Below, piece after piece: positions 30,628 to 38,441 of a DNA stretch of 38,465 nucleotides (within the stretch, counting starts at the first letter, position 1; every line of letters starts with the position of its first letter). The DNA comes from Paenibacillus caseinilyticus (GTDB lineage: Bacteria; Bacillota; Bacilli; Paenibacillales; NBRC-103111): contig NZ_JAQAGY010000041.1 of NCBI RefSeq assembly GCF_027533645.1, positions 1 through 38,465 on the forward strand, in the 5' to 3' direction. The position numbers were made by a program, and so were the translations under genes. The notes beneath the pieces were generated by a model. That model saw only the letters and a list, made by a program, of their open reading frames with translations. It was not told the origin of the DNA and did not search any database.

Positions 30628-30828
30628 AGCCCATGGCATCGTCCTTGCTCTCTTTTATCCCCATCCTTCGATCCAATTCGGAGTCCTCTCATGGGACTTC
30701 CCCTTTTAGCGATCTCTGAATGATGACCATGCCGATGACGGCAGTCACTGGTCATATTACGGCCCCGACCGCTACAATACATATATCAGCACACGGCAGT
30801 TCATCCCAATCAAGAGGTGGAATTCACA

Positions 30829-30999
30829 ATGAAAAATGTTCGAGTTCGTATCGCAACCCTGGCAGCCATGATGGCCGTCGTAACCCTGGGCGTAGCCGGA
30901 GTGCATCCGGGCGAAGCAGACGCCATGTATTACGGGTATGTCCCAAACGGCATGGGCGAAACGCTCGAAATGGCCTACTGGTGGTACTTCCTTAGATAA
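30829..30999 (+). CDS. Small secreted peptide precursor
   Basis: This 56-residue protein starts at ATG 30829, with AGAGGTGG about 8 bases upstream. A typical signal peptide is seen: basic start (MKNVRVR), hydrophobic core (IATLAAMMAVVTLGVAGV) and a signal-peptidase-type end at GEADA. Cleavage there would release a peptide of about 24 residues rich in aromatics (MYYGYVPNGMGETLEMAYWW and then YFLR). It has its own terminator at 31109. No family is recognised. The ATG overlaps the stop of a short protein-like frame without a start (30710-30832). Confidence 0.6.
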   Translation: MKNVRVRIATLAAMMAVVTLGVAGVHPGEADAMYYGYVPNGMGETLEMAYWWYFLR

Positions 31000-31108
31000 G
31001 TTAGATCATTACAAACTACACCAGAATCACCATTTTAGTCAGTGGAGTGACCTATTCCTGATGGGCCCCCATGTCCTTCTAGACGGGAGTTGACCTCTTC
31101 CATATCCG

Positions 31109-31136
31109 GCCCGGACCCTTACGGTTCGGGCTTTTT
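31109..31136 (+). terminator. Intrinsic terminator after the secreted peptide gene
   Basis: GCCCGGACC (31109-31117) pairs with GGTTCGGGC (31123-31131), followed by TTTTT. Confidence 0.8.
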
Positions 31137-31167
31137 GCTTGACTCATAATTCCTACAGGACACAACG

Positions 31168-31196
31168 AAAAAGACCCCCTACAAAGTAGAGGGTCT
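31168..31196 (-). terminator. Intrinsic terminator of the tRNA-Ser gene
   Basis: AGACCCCCTAC (31172-31182) pairs with GTAGAGGGTCT (31186-31196) with one mismatch. On the minus strand a T-run follows. It lies about 36 bases after the tRNA 3' end. Confidence 0.8.
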
Positions 31197-31232
31197 AACG
31201 ATAAGCGCTTTTCAGCGTTCATATACGAATGG

Positions 31233-31323
31233 TGGCGGAAAGAGTGGGATTCGAACCCACGCACGGCTTGCGCCGCCTAGCTGATTTCGAGTCAGCCCCC
31301 TTGGGCCTCTTGGGTACCTTTCC
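31233..31323 (-). tRNA. tRNA-Ser (anticodon CGA)
   Basis: On the minus strand the gene starts GGAAAGGTACCCAAG, pairs its 7-bp acceptor stem with TCTTTCC, has discriminator G and an encoded CCA. The anticodon loop CTCGAAA gives CGA, reading UCG. A long variable arm (GGCGGCGCAAGCCG) marks a class II tRNA, and the T-arm has GGGTTCGAATCCC. Length is 91 bases with CCA. Ser(CGA) is a single-codon isoacceptor, in keeping with high genomic GC. Confidence 0.96.
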
Positions 31324-31353
31324 GCATTTCAAATATCCAAAGGGACAAGTAGT

Positions 31354-31383
31354 ATAATACCATACAACCTAACTCTATTGCAA
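31354..31383 (-). promoter_or_regulatory. tRNA-Ser promoter
   Basis: On the minus strand TTGCAA (31378-31383) and TATTAT (31354-31359) are 18 bases apart, about 30 bases before the tRNA. Confidence 0.6.
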
Positions 31384-31476
31384 GCCCCTTACCAAACTTT
31401 TTTTGTTATTGGTCTGCGGCACGTTAGGTGATTAGTATGTCCGGGCTGCGCTCTCTTCATTCCACGTGAGGATAAC

Positions 31477-31707
31477 TTATTCTTCATTCGGTATTGCCGT
31501 ATTTCCCTCCTGAGGCGAGGCTGCCCGGAGCACCTTCTTTAGCTTGCTTTCGAATTTTGGTCTGGGGACGAGTACGCTATGCTTGCACCCTACGCATTTG
31601 ATCCGGATATCCATTCCCATCCGGATGATTTCCATCTCATTGGTTCCGCAGGGATGCGGTTTTTTCATCTGTACAATATCGCCGAGTCCGTATTGCTTTT
31701 TCTCCAT
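31477..31707 (-). CDS. DUF951 domain-containing protein
   Basis: This 76-residue protein has the DUF951 pattern: YGLGDIVQMKKPHPCGTNEM, then a CVGC pair (about residues 38-41) and a VLVPRPKFESKLKKVL end. The Cys residues suggest zinc binding. The beta-rich fold resembles SH3-like RNA-binding domains, but the role is unknown. It follows the MscS gene by 31 bases, as in Bacillus near the origin. Confidence 0.9.
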   Translation of the reverse strand: MEKKQYGLGDIVQMKKPHPCGTNEMEIIRMGMDIRIKCVGCKHSVLVPRPKFESKLKKVLRAASPQEGNTAIPNEE

Positions 31708-31738
31708 TACAACTCCGCCTTTTCATTTCGAAGATACG

Positions 31739-32632
31739 TCACCGGGGATACGGAATTTGAATCCCGCTGGACTCGAATGCTTTCTTGATCAGTGAATAGA
31801 GATCACGTGCTACGCCGAATTGGGCGTTAGGCTTGCATTCGGCGGTAAGGCGAAGTGTAATCTCCGAAGTGCCCATGGTCTGGACACCGAGCACAGCCGG
31901 CGCTTTCACGATATCTACGCTGTTCTCATAATAAGCCTCGGCGGTTTCTTTTAGTATTTTGATGGCTTCATCGATGTCGGTTTCGTAAGTCACATTGACA
32001 TCAATGACGGCCAGCGAGTTATTCACGGAGAAATTCGTTACCTGGTTAATCGTACCGTTAGGAAGAATATGGATCTCACCCGTCCAACTTTTGAGGCGCG
32101 TCACCCGCAGGCCGATCTCTTCCACCGTTCCCTTATAGGTTCCCACTTGGATGACGTCGCCCACTGCGAATTGATCTTCGAAGATGATGAAGAACCCGGT
32201 AATGACATCTTTGACCAGACTTTGTGCCCCAAATCCAATCGCAAGCCCCAATACGCCAGCTCCCGCCAATACGGGACCTAGATTCACGTTGAACTGGCTC
32301 AAAATCATCAGGATTAGAATAAAGTTCACAACGTATGTAACAATATTCCGGATCAGCTTCCCGATCGTCTGTGTTCTTCGCCGGCTGAAGTGGATCGGCC
32401 CCTTATCCCGGGCTGCCATCATACTGTCGATGATCTTATCCGCTAGTTTGATGATCAGCCGGGCAACAACGAACAGAATCAGTATCTTCACTACCGTGAA
32501 TACGATGGCAGCCCACATCCCTGGGTTAGACAAATAATCCACTGCCTTGTGCTGAAACTGGAACCAGGCTTCTTTCCAGCCTGCCGTATCCAGAACTTCC
32601 CCGCTTGCTGCGTTCCAAGATTGTACTTCCAT
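31739..32632 (-). CDS. MscS-type mechanosensitive ion channel
   Basis: This 297-residue protein has three membrane helices (about 35-57, 78-100 and 108-130). The last is the pore helix, with VLAGAGVLGLAIGFGAQSLV. It is followed by the beta domain (FAVGDVIQVGTYKGTVEEIG) and a C-terminal alpha/beta part. It should open under membrane tension to release solutes on osmotic downshift. It lies 14 bases after the DUF3343 gene and before DUF951, one likely operon. Confidence 0.94.
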   Translation of the reverse strand: MEVQSWNAASGEVLDTAGWKEAWFQFQHKAVDYLSNPGMWAAIVFTVVKILILFVVARLIIKLADKIIDSMMAARDKGPIHFSRRRTQTIGKLIRNIVTYVVNFILILMILSQFNVNLGPVLAGAGVLGLAIGFGAQSLVKDVITGFFIIFEDQFAVGDVIQVGTYKGTVEEIGLRVTRLKSWTGEIHILPNGTINQVTNFSVNNSLAVIDVNVTYETDIDEAIKILKETAEAYYENSVDIVKAPAVLGVQTMGTSEITLRLTAECKPNAQFGVARDLYSLIKKAFESSGIQIPYPR

Positions 32633-32646
32633 TGGTCCTCTCCACC

Positions 32647-32898
32647 TTATTTCGCTATCGTAACATATGCTCCGTCTCTCTTACCAAAGATACCCCTGAT
32701 CTCTACTTTCTCTTCTTCTATTATGGTCAACACTCTAGGGAGCTCTTCTTCCGGGAACTCTAGCGACAAGGCACATCCCGCGGTGATCTCTTTGGGAGTC
32801 GGGCACATGTCATTCTCGATATCCTCATACTCGAGCAGCATCTCAGCCCGTAGGGCCTGCTGGGTCGAGTCAAAAGCCATGAGCAGCAATTGGTCCAC
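32647..32898 (-). CDS. DUF3343 protein, putative Se/S carrier-like
   Basis: This 83-residue protein has the DUF3343 layout: an early MAFDSTQQALRAEMLL helix and the CPTPKEITAGCALSL segment with two Cys in the CPTP...GC arrangement. DUF3343 proteins are suggested carriers of sulfur or selenium. The start could be GTG 32898 or, better spaced from AGGTGG, TTG 32889. A cysteine desulfurase-like gene lies about 1.2 kb away, which fits a shared sulfur or selenium role. Confidence 0.85.
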   Translation of the reverse strand: MDQLLLMAFDSTQQALRAEMLLEYEDIENDMCPTPKEITAGCALSLEFPEEELPRVLTIIEEEKVEIRGIFGKRDGAYVTIAK

Positions 32899-33022
32899 CT
32901 CGGCTCTGAATTTTGGGTGATCTACGTATAAATCTTTCCTATCAACCGTATACTAGTAACACCTAATTTCCAAGTACTACAAAGCAGCTGTTCACCCATT
33001 ATACCCCGCAGGAGGCCATCAT

Positions 33023-33637
33023 ATGAAACTGCCATTTCATAGAGATTCGAGCAAAGAGAAAGATATCGATACCCTCAAGATTATGCACTCGGAGAATAAC
33101 TGCGTCGAGCTGCTCTCCGACCGTCTCATTGCCTCGCTGCAGCATGTGCCGTCCCATCAACCTATCGTTGTGGTTTGTGTGGGAACGGACCGTTCAACCG
33201 GAGATGCTCTAGGCCCCCTGGTTGGATCCCAGCTCCGCAGGTTGAATGTCGACGGGCTGCACCTGTATGGTACGCTAGACCATCCGGTTCACGCGATGAA
33301 TTTGAACGAGACATTAAACACGATCCACCAGCATTTTAATAACCCCTTCATCATCGCTATTGATGCCTGCCTCGGGCAGTTGACCAGCGTAGGCTGCATT
33401 CAAATCGGTCAAGGTCCTGTGAAACCGGGTGCCGGTGTCAACAAGGAACTGCCTCCGGTCGGCAATATGCACGTGACGGGGATAGTCAATGTGGGCGGAT
33501 TTATGGAGTATTTCGTTCTTCAGAATACCCGGCTCAGCCTCGTGATGAATATGGCCGAAATTATAGCCAAATCGTTTTACAGCGCCTTAACAGGCAAACA
33601 GCGTTGGTCCTCTACCCCTTTAGCAAGGATCGAGTAA
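33023..33637 (+). CDS. yyaC: Sporulation protein YyaC (GPR-like fold)
   Basis: This 204-residue protein matches YyaC: VVVCVGTDRSTGDALGPLVG, then HPVHAMNLNETL and AIDACLG, and GNMHVTGIVNVGGFMEYFVL. The family shares a fold with the germination protease GPR and is linked to sporulation in Bacilli. GGAGG lies 7 bases before ATG 33023. It is divergent from DUF3343 and its end overlaps the convergent DUF4446 gene by 26 bases. Confidence 0.93.
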   Translation: MKLPFHRDSSKEKDIDTLKIMHSENNCVELLSDRLIASLQHVPSHQPIVVVCVGTDRSTGDALGPLVGSQLRRLNVDGLHLYGTLDHPVHAMNLNETLNTIHQHFNNPFIIAIDACLGQLTSVGCIQIGQGPVKPGAGVNKELPPVGNMHVTGIVNVGGFMEYFVLQNTRLSLVMNMAEIIAKSFYSALTGKQRWSSTPLARIE

Positions 33638-34106
33638 TCGCTTCTTTTTCTTCAGGCGTCAGTACATATTTCGAAACTCCGTTCTCCAACGGCTTGGCAT
33701 ACAAGTACGTCTGATCTCTATTGTGAATACCGCTCAATACCACACCCGACTGCCTGTCGTCCAAGATCGCGATGGCAAAACTCAAGTCACTTCCATTCTC
33801 CGCAAAGGCATTGAAGCGATAGACACCTACGTTCGACTTCATCTGAGTCATCCGGTGTTGGACCGACTTCAGTTCCTGCTCAATCACTTGAGAACGTGCG
33901 GCCTGCCCATGCCAATGCTCCTGAAGCTGAATCACGATTTGTTCCATATCCAGATCGCCCATAGAGCCCATCATATGTGTGTACCGTTTACGGAGCTTAT
34001 TCAATTTTACCCATAACGCGATTAGCGCAACCAAAAGGACAATCATCACCGCTGCTGCAAACAGCAGAATCACTTCTGCCGGTATAGCCAATACCTGCTC
34101 TTCCAC
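33612..34106 (-). CDS. DUF4446 family membrane protein
   Basis: This 164-residue protein has one N-terminal membrane helix (about 8-30, EVILLFAAAVMIVLLVALIALW), a coiled-coil stretch (about 31-90) and a small C-terminal domain with GVYRFNAFAENGSDLSFAIA and the SGVVLSGIHNRDQTYLYAKP signature of DUF4446. The function is unknown. It follows the desulfurase-like gene by 14 bases and overlaps yyaC tail-to-tail. Confidence 0.9.
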   Translation of the reverse strand: MEEQVLAIPAEVILLFAAAVMIVLLVALIALWVKLNKLRKRYTHMMGSMGDLDMEQIVIQLQEHWHGQAARSQVIEQELKSVQHRMTQMKSNVGVYRFNAFAENGSDLSFAIAILDDRQSGVVLSGIHNRDQTYLYAKPLENGVSKYVLTPEEKEAITRSLLKG

Positions 34107-34120
34107 GTTCCATCCTCCTG

Positions 34121-35281
34121 CTATTGTGAACCGATATGCTTTGCAATTTCGCCGACGGCAGCAATGAATCGATCTACCTCTTCCTCAGTTGTGAAGCAGC
34201 CTACGCTGGCTCTTACGGCCCCTCCCTGGGTTGTCCCCGCCACTTCATGGGCCAGCGGTGTGCAGTGAAACCCGGCCCTTACCGCTATATGGAATGATTG
34301 GTCCAATATAAATGCAATTTCCGATGAATCGGCATTCGCCAAAGTAAAAGAGACGATGCCCGTTCTTTCCTCCCCCATACGGGGACCAAGAATTCCGATA
34401 CCCTGAATAGGCATTAACCCTTCCATGATGCGTTGGGTGAGCTTCCACTCATGAGCATAAATAGCCTCCACGGTCTGCTCTTCAATGTACTTCAACCCTT
34501 CAACCCATCCGGCAATACCGGGCGTATTCTGTGTTCCCGCTTCATACCGGTCCGGCCGCACACTCGGCTGCTCAATGGCCTCTGACTGACTGCCTGTGCC
34601 GCCGTGCAGCAAAGGCTCCAGATCCAGCTTCGGGTGAATATAGAGTCCTCCTGTCCCCTGTGGCCCCAGTAAGCTTTTATGTCCGGGGAATGCCATCATA
34701 TGTATACCCATGCTGCCTACATCAATAGGAAGGACCCCGGCCGTCTGAGCTGCATCAACCAGCAGCGTGATTCCTTTGTCTTCACACAGCTGACCGATCT
34801 CCGCTATAGGCAGAATGCTTCCGAGCAGGTTTGAACTGTGATTGCAGACAATGAGTCGCGTCTGACTTGTCACCGCATCTCTTATCTTGTCCATGCTCAA
34901 ATAACCGAGCGCATCCGTCTCCACGTAACTGATACTGACGCCATATTTACGCTTCATATACTCGAGCGGCCTGCGTACCGAGTTATGCTCTACGGAGGTG
35001 CAAATGACATGCTCACCTTCACGAACGAAGCCTTGGATCGCCTGATTCAAAGCCATCGTCGTGTTGAGCGCATAAGAAATATCATTCGGGTTACGGATTC
35101 CGAACAGTTTGGATAACCGCTTGCGTCCCTCGAATAAGGTACGGCTTGCTTTCACCGCCATAGCGTGGCTTCCGCGTCCCGGATTGGCTGCGTAGTTTGC
35201 TATGCAATCCTGTATCGCCCCTATTACTCCGGGCGGTTTGGGCCAGGAGGATGCCGCATGATCGAGATATATCGTATCCAA
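34121..35281 (-). CDS. Class V aminotransferase, cysteine desulfurase family
   Basis: This 386-residue PLP enzyme has the pattern of the TIGR01977-type cysteine desulfurase group: IYLDHAASSWPKPP at the start, PLP-binding Asp176 (LVDAAQTAG), Lys202 in GHKSLLGPQGTGG, and the active Cys340 in RAGFHCTPLAHE. It should release sulfur (or selenium) from cysteine (or selenocysteine). The start is TTG 35281, with GAGGTG 7 bases upstream. The group is often found with selenium-linked genes. No scaffold gene is adjacent. Confidence 0.92.
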   Translation of the reverse strand: MDTIYLDHAASSWPKPPGVIGAIQDCIANYAANPGRGSHAMAVKASRTLFEGRKRLSKLFGIRNPNDISYALNTTMALNQAIQGFVREGEHVICTSVEHNSVRRPLEYMKRKYGVSISYVETDALGYLSMDKIRDAVTSQTRLIVCNHSSNLLGSILPIAEIGQLCEDKGITLLVDAAQTAGVLPIDVGSMGIHMMAFPGHKSLLGPQGTGGLYIHPKLDLEPLLHGGTGSQSEAIEQPSVRPDRYEAGTQNTPGIAGWVEGLKYIEEQTVEAIYAHEWKLTQRIMEGLMPIQGIGILGPRMGEERTGIVSFTLANADSSEIAFILDQSFHIAVRAGFHCTPLAHEVAGTTQGGAVRASVGCFTTEEEVDRFIAAVGEIAKHIGSQ

Positions 35282-35315
35282 TCGAATTCACCTCACTCTG
35301 CTTTTATACAATCCA

Positions 35316-35371
35316 AAAAGATAGCATCCCTGGCCGCCTGATCCTTCAGGCGTGATCCTGGGAATGCTATC
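35316..35371 (-). terminator. Nested hairpin terminator of the parAB operon
   Basis: An outer stem GATAGCAT (35320-35327) with ATGCTATC (35364-35371) encloses CGCCTGA (35335-35341) with TCAGGCG (35346-35352). On the minus strand it ends in TTTTT (plus A at 35315-35319). Confidence 0.8.
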
Positions 35372-35381
35372 CGTCAAAGGT

Positions 35382-36242
35382 TTAGGACGTTTTGCCTTGA
35401 AGCAGTTCCAGCAGTCGATCCAAATCATCTTTTGAATAATATAAGAGTTCGATTTTACCTTTATTGCTGTTACCGTGTCTTATTTTTACTGTAGTGCGAT
35501 AAGCCTCGCGCAGCGATTCTTCAAGCTCATTGATGTAAGGATCTTTCCGTTTTTGCTTCAGCTTTGCTTTTTTTGAGTCCGATTTCTCTTCGAGCTTTTT
35601 CACTTCTTCTTCGAGTTCACGGACGCTCCAGTGTTCTTTAATCGCGGTATCCGCCAGGGCTTTCATGACTTTCTTATCCTTTAATCCCGCTATCGCTTTT
35701 GCATGCCCCATGGATAGTGTTCCACGTGAAACATAGTCTTTAACTTCTTCCGGAAGTTGCAGCAGACGCAAGAAGTTAGCAATATGCGAACGACTCTTGC
35801 CCACCTTCGCGGACAGCTCTTCCTGGGTTAGTGAGAACTGATCGATTAAGGCCTGATAAGCAATAGCAATCTCCATGGCATTGAGATCTTCCCGCTGTAC
35901 ATTCTCGATCAGAGCTATCTCCATAACCTGCTGATCCGTAAATTTTTTAACTACTGCAGGGACCGTCGCCAATCCGCACTTTTGGGAGGCGCGATACCGC
36001 CGTTCACCAGCGATAATCTCATAACCCTTTAGTACACTGCGGACTATTATCGGCTGAATGACCCCGTGTTCTTTGATGGAATCCGCCAGCTCCTGTATCG
36101 TCTCGTCATTAAAATGTCTGCGGGGCTGATAAGGGTTGGCACGGAGCTGGGACAAAGGAATTTCCACCACTTTATCATCCTCGTTAATATTTAAAGCAGG
36201 CAAGAGCGCATCCAATCCTTTACCCAAAGGTCTTTTACTCAC
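35382..36242 (-). CDS. parB: Chromosome partition protein ParB (Spo0J)
   Basis: This 286-residue ParB begins MSKRPLGKGLDALLP. It has the CTP-binding ParB/Srx domain with IVRSVLKGYEIIAGERRYRA (about 66-85), a helix-turn-helix around TQEELSAKVGKSRSHIANFL, a Lys/Glu-rich linker and a C-terminal dimerisation part. ParB loads at parS and slides as a CTP clamp to recruit SMC and to regulate ParA. A GTG start overlaps the parA stop by 4 bases. The gene itself carries a parS site. Confidence 0.97.
   Translation of the reverse strand: MSKRPLGKGLDALLPALNINEDDKVVEIPLSQLRANPYQPRRHFNDETIQELADSIKEHGVIQPIIVRSVLKGYEIIAGERRYRASQKCGLATVPAVVKKFTDQQVMEIALIENVQREDLNAMEIAIAYQALIDQFSLTQEELSAKVGKSRSHIANFLRLLQLPEEVKDYVSRGTLSMGHAKAIAGLKDKKVMKALADTAIKEHWSVRELEEEVKKLEEKSDSKKAKLKQKRKDPYINELEESLREAYRTTVKIRHGNSNKGKIELLYYSKDDLDRLLELLQGKTS
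35718..35733. other. parS site inside parB
   Basis: TGTTCCACGTGAAACA matches the parS consensus TGTTTCACGTGAAACA at 15 of 16 positions. This variant is known from Bacillus. In Bacillus a parS also lies inside spo0J. Confidence 0.95.
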
Positions 36243-37003
36243 AGTGCAATCACTTCCTTCGCAAGCTCCATATAAACTTCCGCCCCTTTGGACCGGGGAT
36301 CATAAGTGATGATGGACTGACCGTGGCTTGGCGCCTCGCTTAATCTTACATTGCGTGGAATGATGGTTTGATACACTTTTTGTTGAAAATACTTTTTAAC
36401 TTCTTCAATGACCTGCATCCCCAGATTCGTCCGGGCATCGAACATCGTCAGAAGAACGCCTTCGATCTGCAGGGTTGTGTTCAAATGCTTTTGGACCAGT
36501 CGTACGGTATTGAGCAGCTGGCTCAATCCTTCTAAAGCATAGTACTCACATTGAATAGGAATGATGACCGAGTCCGCAGCGGTAAGAGAGTTAACGGTAA
36601 GAATGCCAAGGGAGGGGGGACAATCGATTAAAATATAATCGAACATGGGTTTTACCAACTGGAGCGCTTTTTTGAGGCGGACTTCGCGGGAGATCGTAGG
36701 CACTAGTTCAATTTCTGCACCGGCCAATTGAATGGTCGCAGGAATGATCTTCAGATTCTCGATCGCCGTATCGCACATGGCATCCTTAGGGTGAATATCA
36801 TTGATAAGGACATCATATATACAATATGCCACATCCGCTTTATTGACTCCAATACCGCTAGTAGTATTACCTTGGGGGTCAATATCTACCAACAATACCT
36901 TTTTGCCCAAGGATGCTAGTGACGCACCCAAGTTAACGGAAGTAGTCGTTTTCCCGACTCCGCCCTTTTGATTCGTAATGGCAATAATTTTAGACAAGTC
37001 CAT
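36239..37003 (-). CDS. parA: Chromosome partition ATPase ParA (Soj)
   Basis: This 254-residue Walker ATPase has the deviant Walker A KGGVGKTT with its signature Lys, followed by LLVDIDPQGN and the LIDCPPSLG motif. It cycles between DNA-bound dimer and free monomer, partners ParB in origin segregation, and affects DnaA activity in Bacillus. The ATG at 37003 has GAGG only 3 bases upstream. A TTG at 36997 gives better spacing and a start (MSKIIAITNQKGG) closer to Soj. The 242-base gap to noc has a GAACACA/TGTGTTC hairpin (37148-37164) without a T-run. Confidence 0.97.
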   Translation of the reverse strand: MDLSKIIAITNQKGGVGKTTTSVNLGASLASLGKKVLLVDIDPQGNTTSGIGVNKADVAYCIYDVLINDIHPKDAMCDTAIENLKIIPATIQLAGAEIELVPTISREVRLKKALQLVKPMFDYILIDCPPSLGILTVNSLTAADSVIIPIQCEYYALEGLSQLLNTVRLVQKHLNTTLQIEGVLLTMFDARTNLGMQVIEEVKKYFQQKVYQTIIPRNVRLSEAPSHGQSIITYDPRSKGAEVYMELAKEVIAL

Positions 37004-37245
37004 TCACCTCAAATAAACAAACTGGGTAGAATCATCATTGATGTCGAAACCCGTATTGTGAAAGCGTATCACGCCCATGAAAGCGACATAAAAAAGAAAA
37101 TCATCAGAGAGGTTGTCCTGCTCTCTAATGACCGTTAAGTCCACGAAGAACACATCCTGTGTTCTCGGATATCAATGGCGACTTGTCTCATACAAGCCCG
37201 TATGATTCCTATTGATTTTCTATCCATGCAACGGGTACTTCTATT

Positions 37246-38067
37246 TTAGCGTTTTGGTATCCGAATTACAATCTCATAATGATCTTCATGATCCTGCTCC
37301 GTTGTATTAATAGGAAGTCCTGAGGACGTCACCATATCTACAGACTGCCGAATCGTATTCAGTGCCAACCGTACATCTTTGGAATAGGATACTCGCTTTG
37401 ATTTATTTTTAACCTTAACCGCTTCTTTGAAGAAAGCGATTCGAGCTTCTGTCTGCTTTACATTCAGTTCTTTGGTGATAATGTCTTCAAGCACTTTCAA
37501 CTGAATTTCTTCTTGATCTAAAGACAACAGAGCTCTGGCGTGACGTTCTGTAATCTTACGATCCATCAAGGCATGTTTCACAGGCTCGCTTAGCTGAAGC
37601 AGGCGAATCTTGTTGGCGATGGTGGATTGGCTCTTGCCAAGACGTTGAGCAAGACTTTCTTGGGTAAGGCTGTGCATGTCGATAAGCTGTTGATATGCTA
37701 TCGCTTCCTCAATAGCCGTTAATCCTTCACGCTGCAGATTCTCTATTAATGCGATCGATGCCGCCTGAGAATCATTAAAGTCACGAATGATGGCCGGAAT
37801 CGTTTCGTAGCCTAATTTCTTACCCGCTCTCCAACGCCGCTCTCCCGCAATTAACTCATACTTATTATTCCGAATACGTACTACGATCGGTTGAATGAAG
37901 CCATGAGTTTTGATCGTTTGGCATAGTTCATCAATGCGATCATCGTCAAAGATCGTCCGAGGCTGATAAGGACTAGGAACGATGTCATTGACTGGAACAT
38001 GCTTTACTTCGTCTGTAGACGATGCCTTTTCAACAAATCCGAACAGCTTCGAGATGTGCTCCTTCAT
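37246..38067 (-). CDS. noc: Nucleoid occlusion protein Noc
   Basis: This protein of 273 residues from ATG 38067 (MKEHISKLFGF) is a ParB paralogue that binds NBS DNA, uses CTP and joins the membrane to block division over the nucleoid. The amphipathic N-terminal helix, the ParB-type GERRWRAGKKLGYETIPAII region and the helix-turn-helix TQESLAQRLGKSQSTIANKI are visible. The frame extends to 38160 but the extra 31 residues have no support. GGTGG lies 8 bases before the chosen start. Its identity as Noc rather than a second ParB rests on position next to parA and on the N-terminus. Confidence 0.93.
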   Translation of the reverse strand: MKEHISKLFGFVEKASSTDEVKHVPVNDIVPSPYQPRTIFDDDRIDELCQTIKTHGFIQPIVVRIRNNKYELIAGERRWRAGKKLGYETIPAIIRDFNDSQAASIALIENLQREGLTAIEEAIAYQQLIDMHSLTQESLAQRLGKSQSTIANKIRLLQLSEPVKHALMDRKITERHARALLSLDQEEIQLKVLEDIITKELNVKQTEARIAFFKEAVKVKNKSKRVSYSKDVRLALNTIRQSVDMVTSSGLPINTTEQDHEDHYEIVIRIPKR

Positions 38068-38207
38068 TACGCTAACCACCCGATCTTTTTCACCGATAAG
38101 TATCCTGCTCTTAAGTAATTCTCCAAATCTATCCGAAATTCCTGCTTTTTCAATGTACAACTTTGTTGTAGGTTTCTACAATTCGGTGACATGATATCCA
38201 GCCAAGG

Positions 38208-38223
38208 TGTTCCACGTGAAACA
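38208..38223. other. parS site upstream of noc
   Basis: TGTTCCACGTGAAACA, identical to the site inside parB, lies about 140 bases upstream of the noc start. The last three bases touch copy 2 of the structured repeat. Confidence 0.95.
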
Positions 38224-38327
38224 AGATAACCGGCTTCCCCAGCCCTTAAAAACGAGGCGTGTTTATAAGATATATGAGATGACAGGATCAAGCCTTGGCG
38301 AGAGATAGATACTTATGTATTAAAAAA
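38221..38327 (+). repeat. Copy 2 of a structured intergenic repeat of about 107 bases
   Basis: This is homologous to 28321-28427. The main stem is kept as ATATATGAG (38270-38278) with CTTATGTAT (38312-38320), where two pairs become G-T wobbles on the plus strand. The inner stem changes from GGG/CCC to AGG/CCT (38284-38286 with 38293-38295), a compensatory change. It begins at the parS site and lies upstream of noc. Confidence 0.7.
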
Positions 38328-38395
38328 ATCCGCTGCTAAGACAGGAGGCCACTGAAGAACTAACGCTTTTTCATCGGGAGTCTCATAGAAGTTAC

Positions 38396-38441
38396 AAAAA
38401 AGACATCTGCCTCCATTTTTTAGGGAGCAGATGTCTTTTTT
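38396..38441. terminator. Bidirectional intrinsic terminator at the window's right edge
   Basis: AAAAAAGACATCTGC (38396-38410) and GCAGATGTCTTTTTT (38427-38441) form a perfect 15-bp stem. It probably ends the gene that enters from the right on the minus strand (rsmG is expected there from the Bacillus order). Confidence 0.85.

Noticed and set aside
31079..31264. 61-codon minus-strand frame overlapping the tRNA-Ser and its terminator
   Set aside because: It runs through a tRNA and a terminator hairpin and has no ribosome-binding site.
37148..37164. Perfect 7-bp hairpin downstream of noc as a terminator
   Set aside because: No T-run follows on the minus strand, so it is not a convincing intrinsic terminator.
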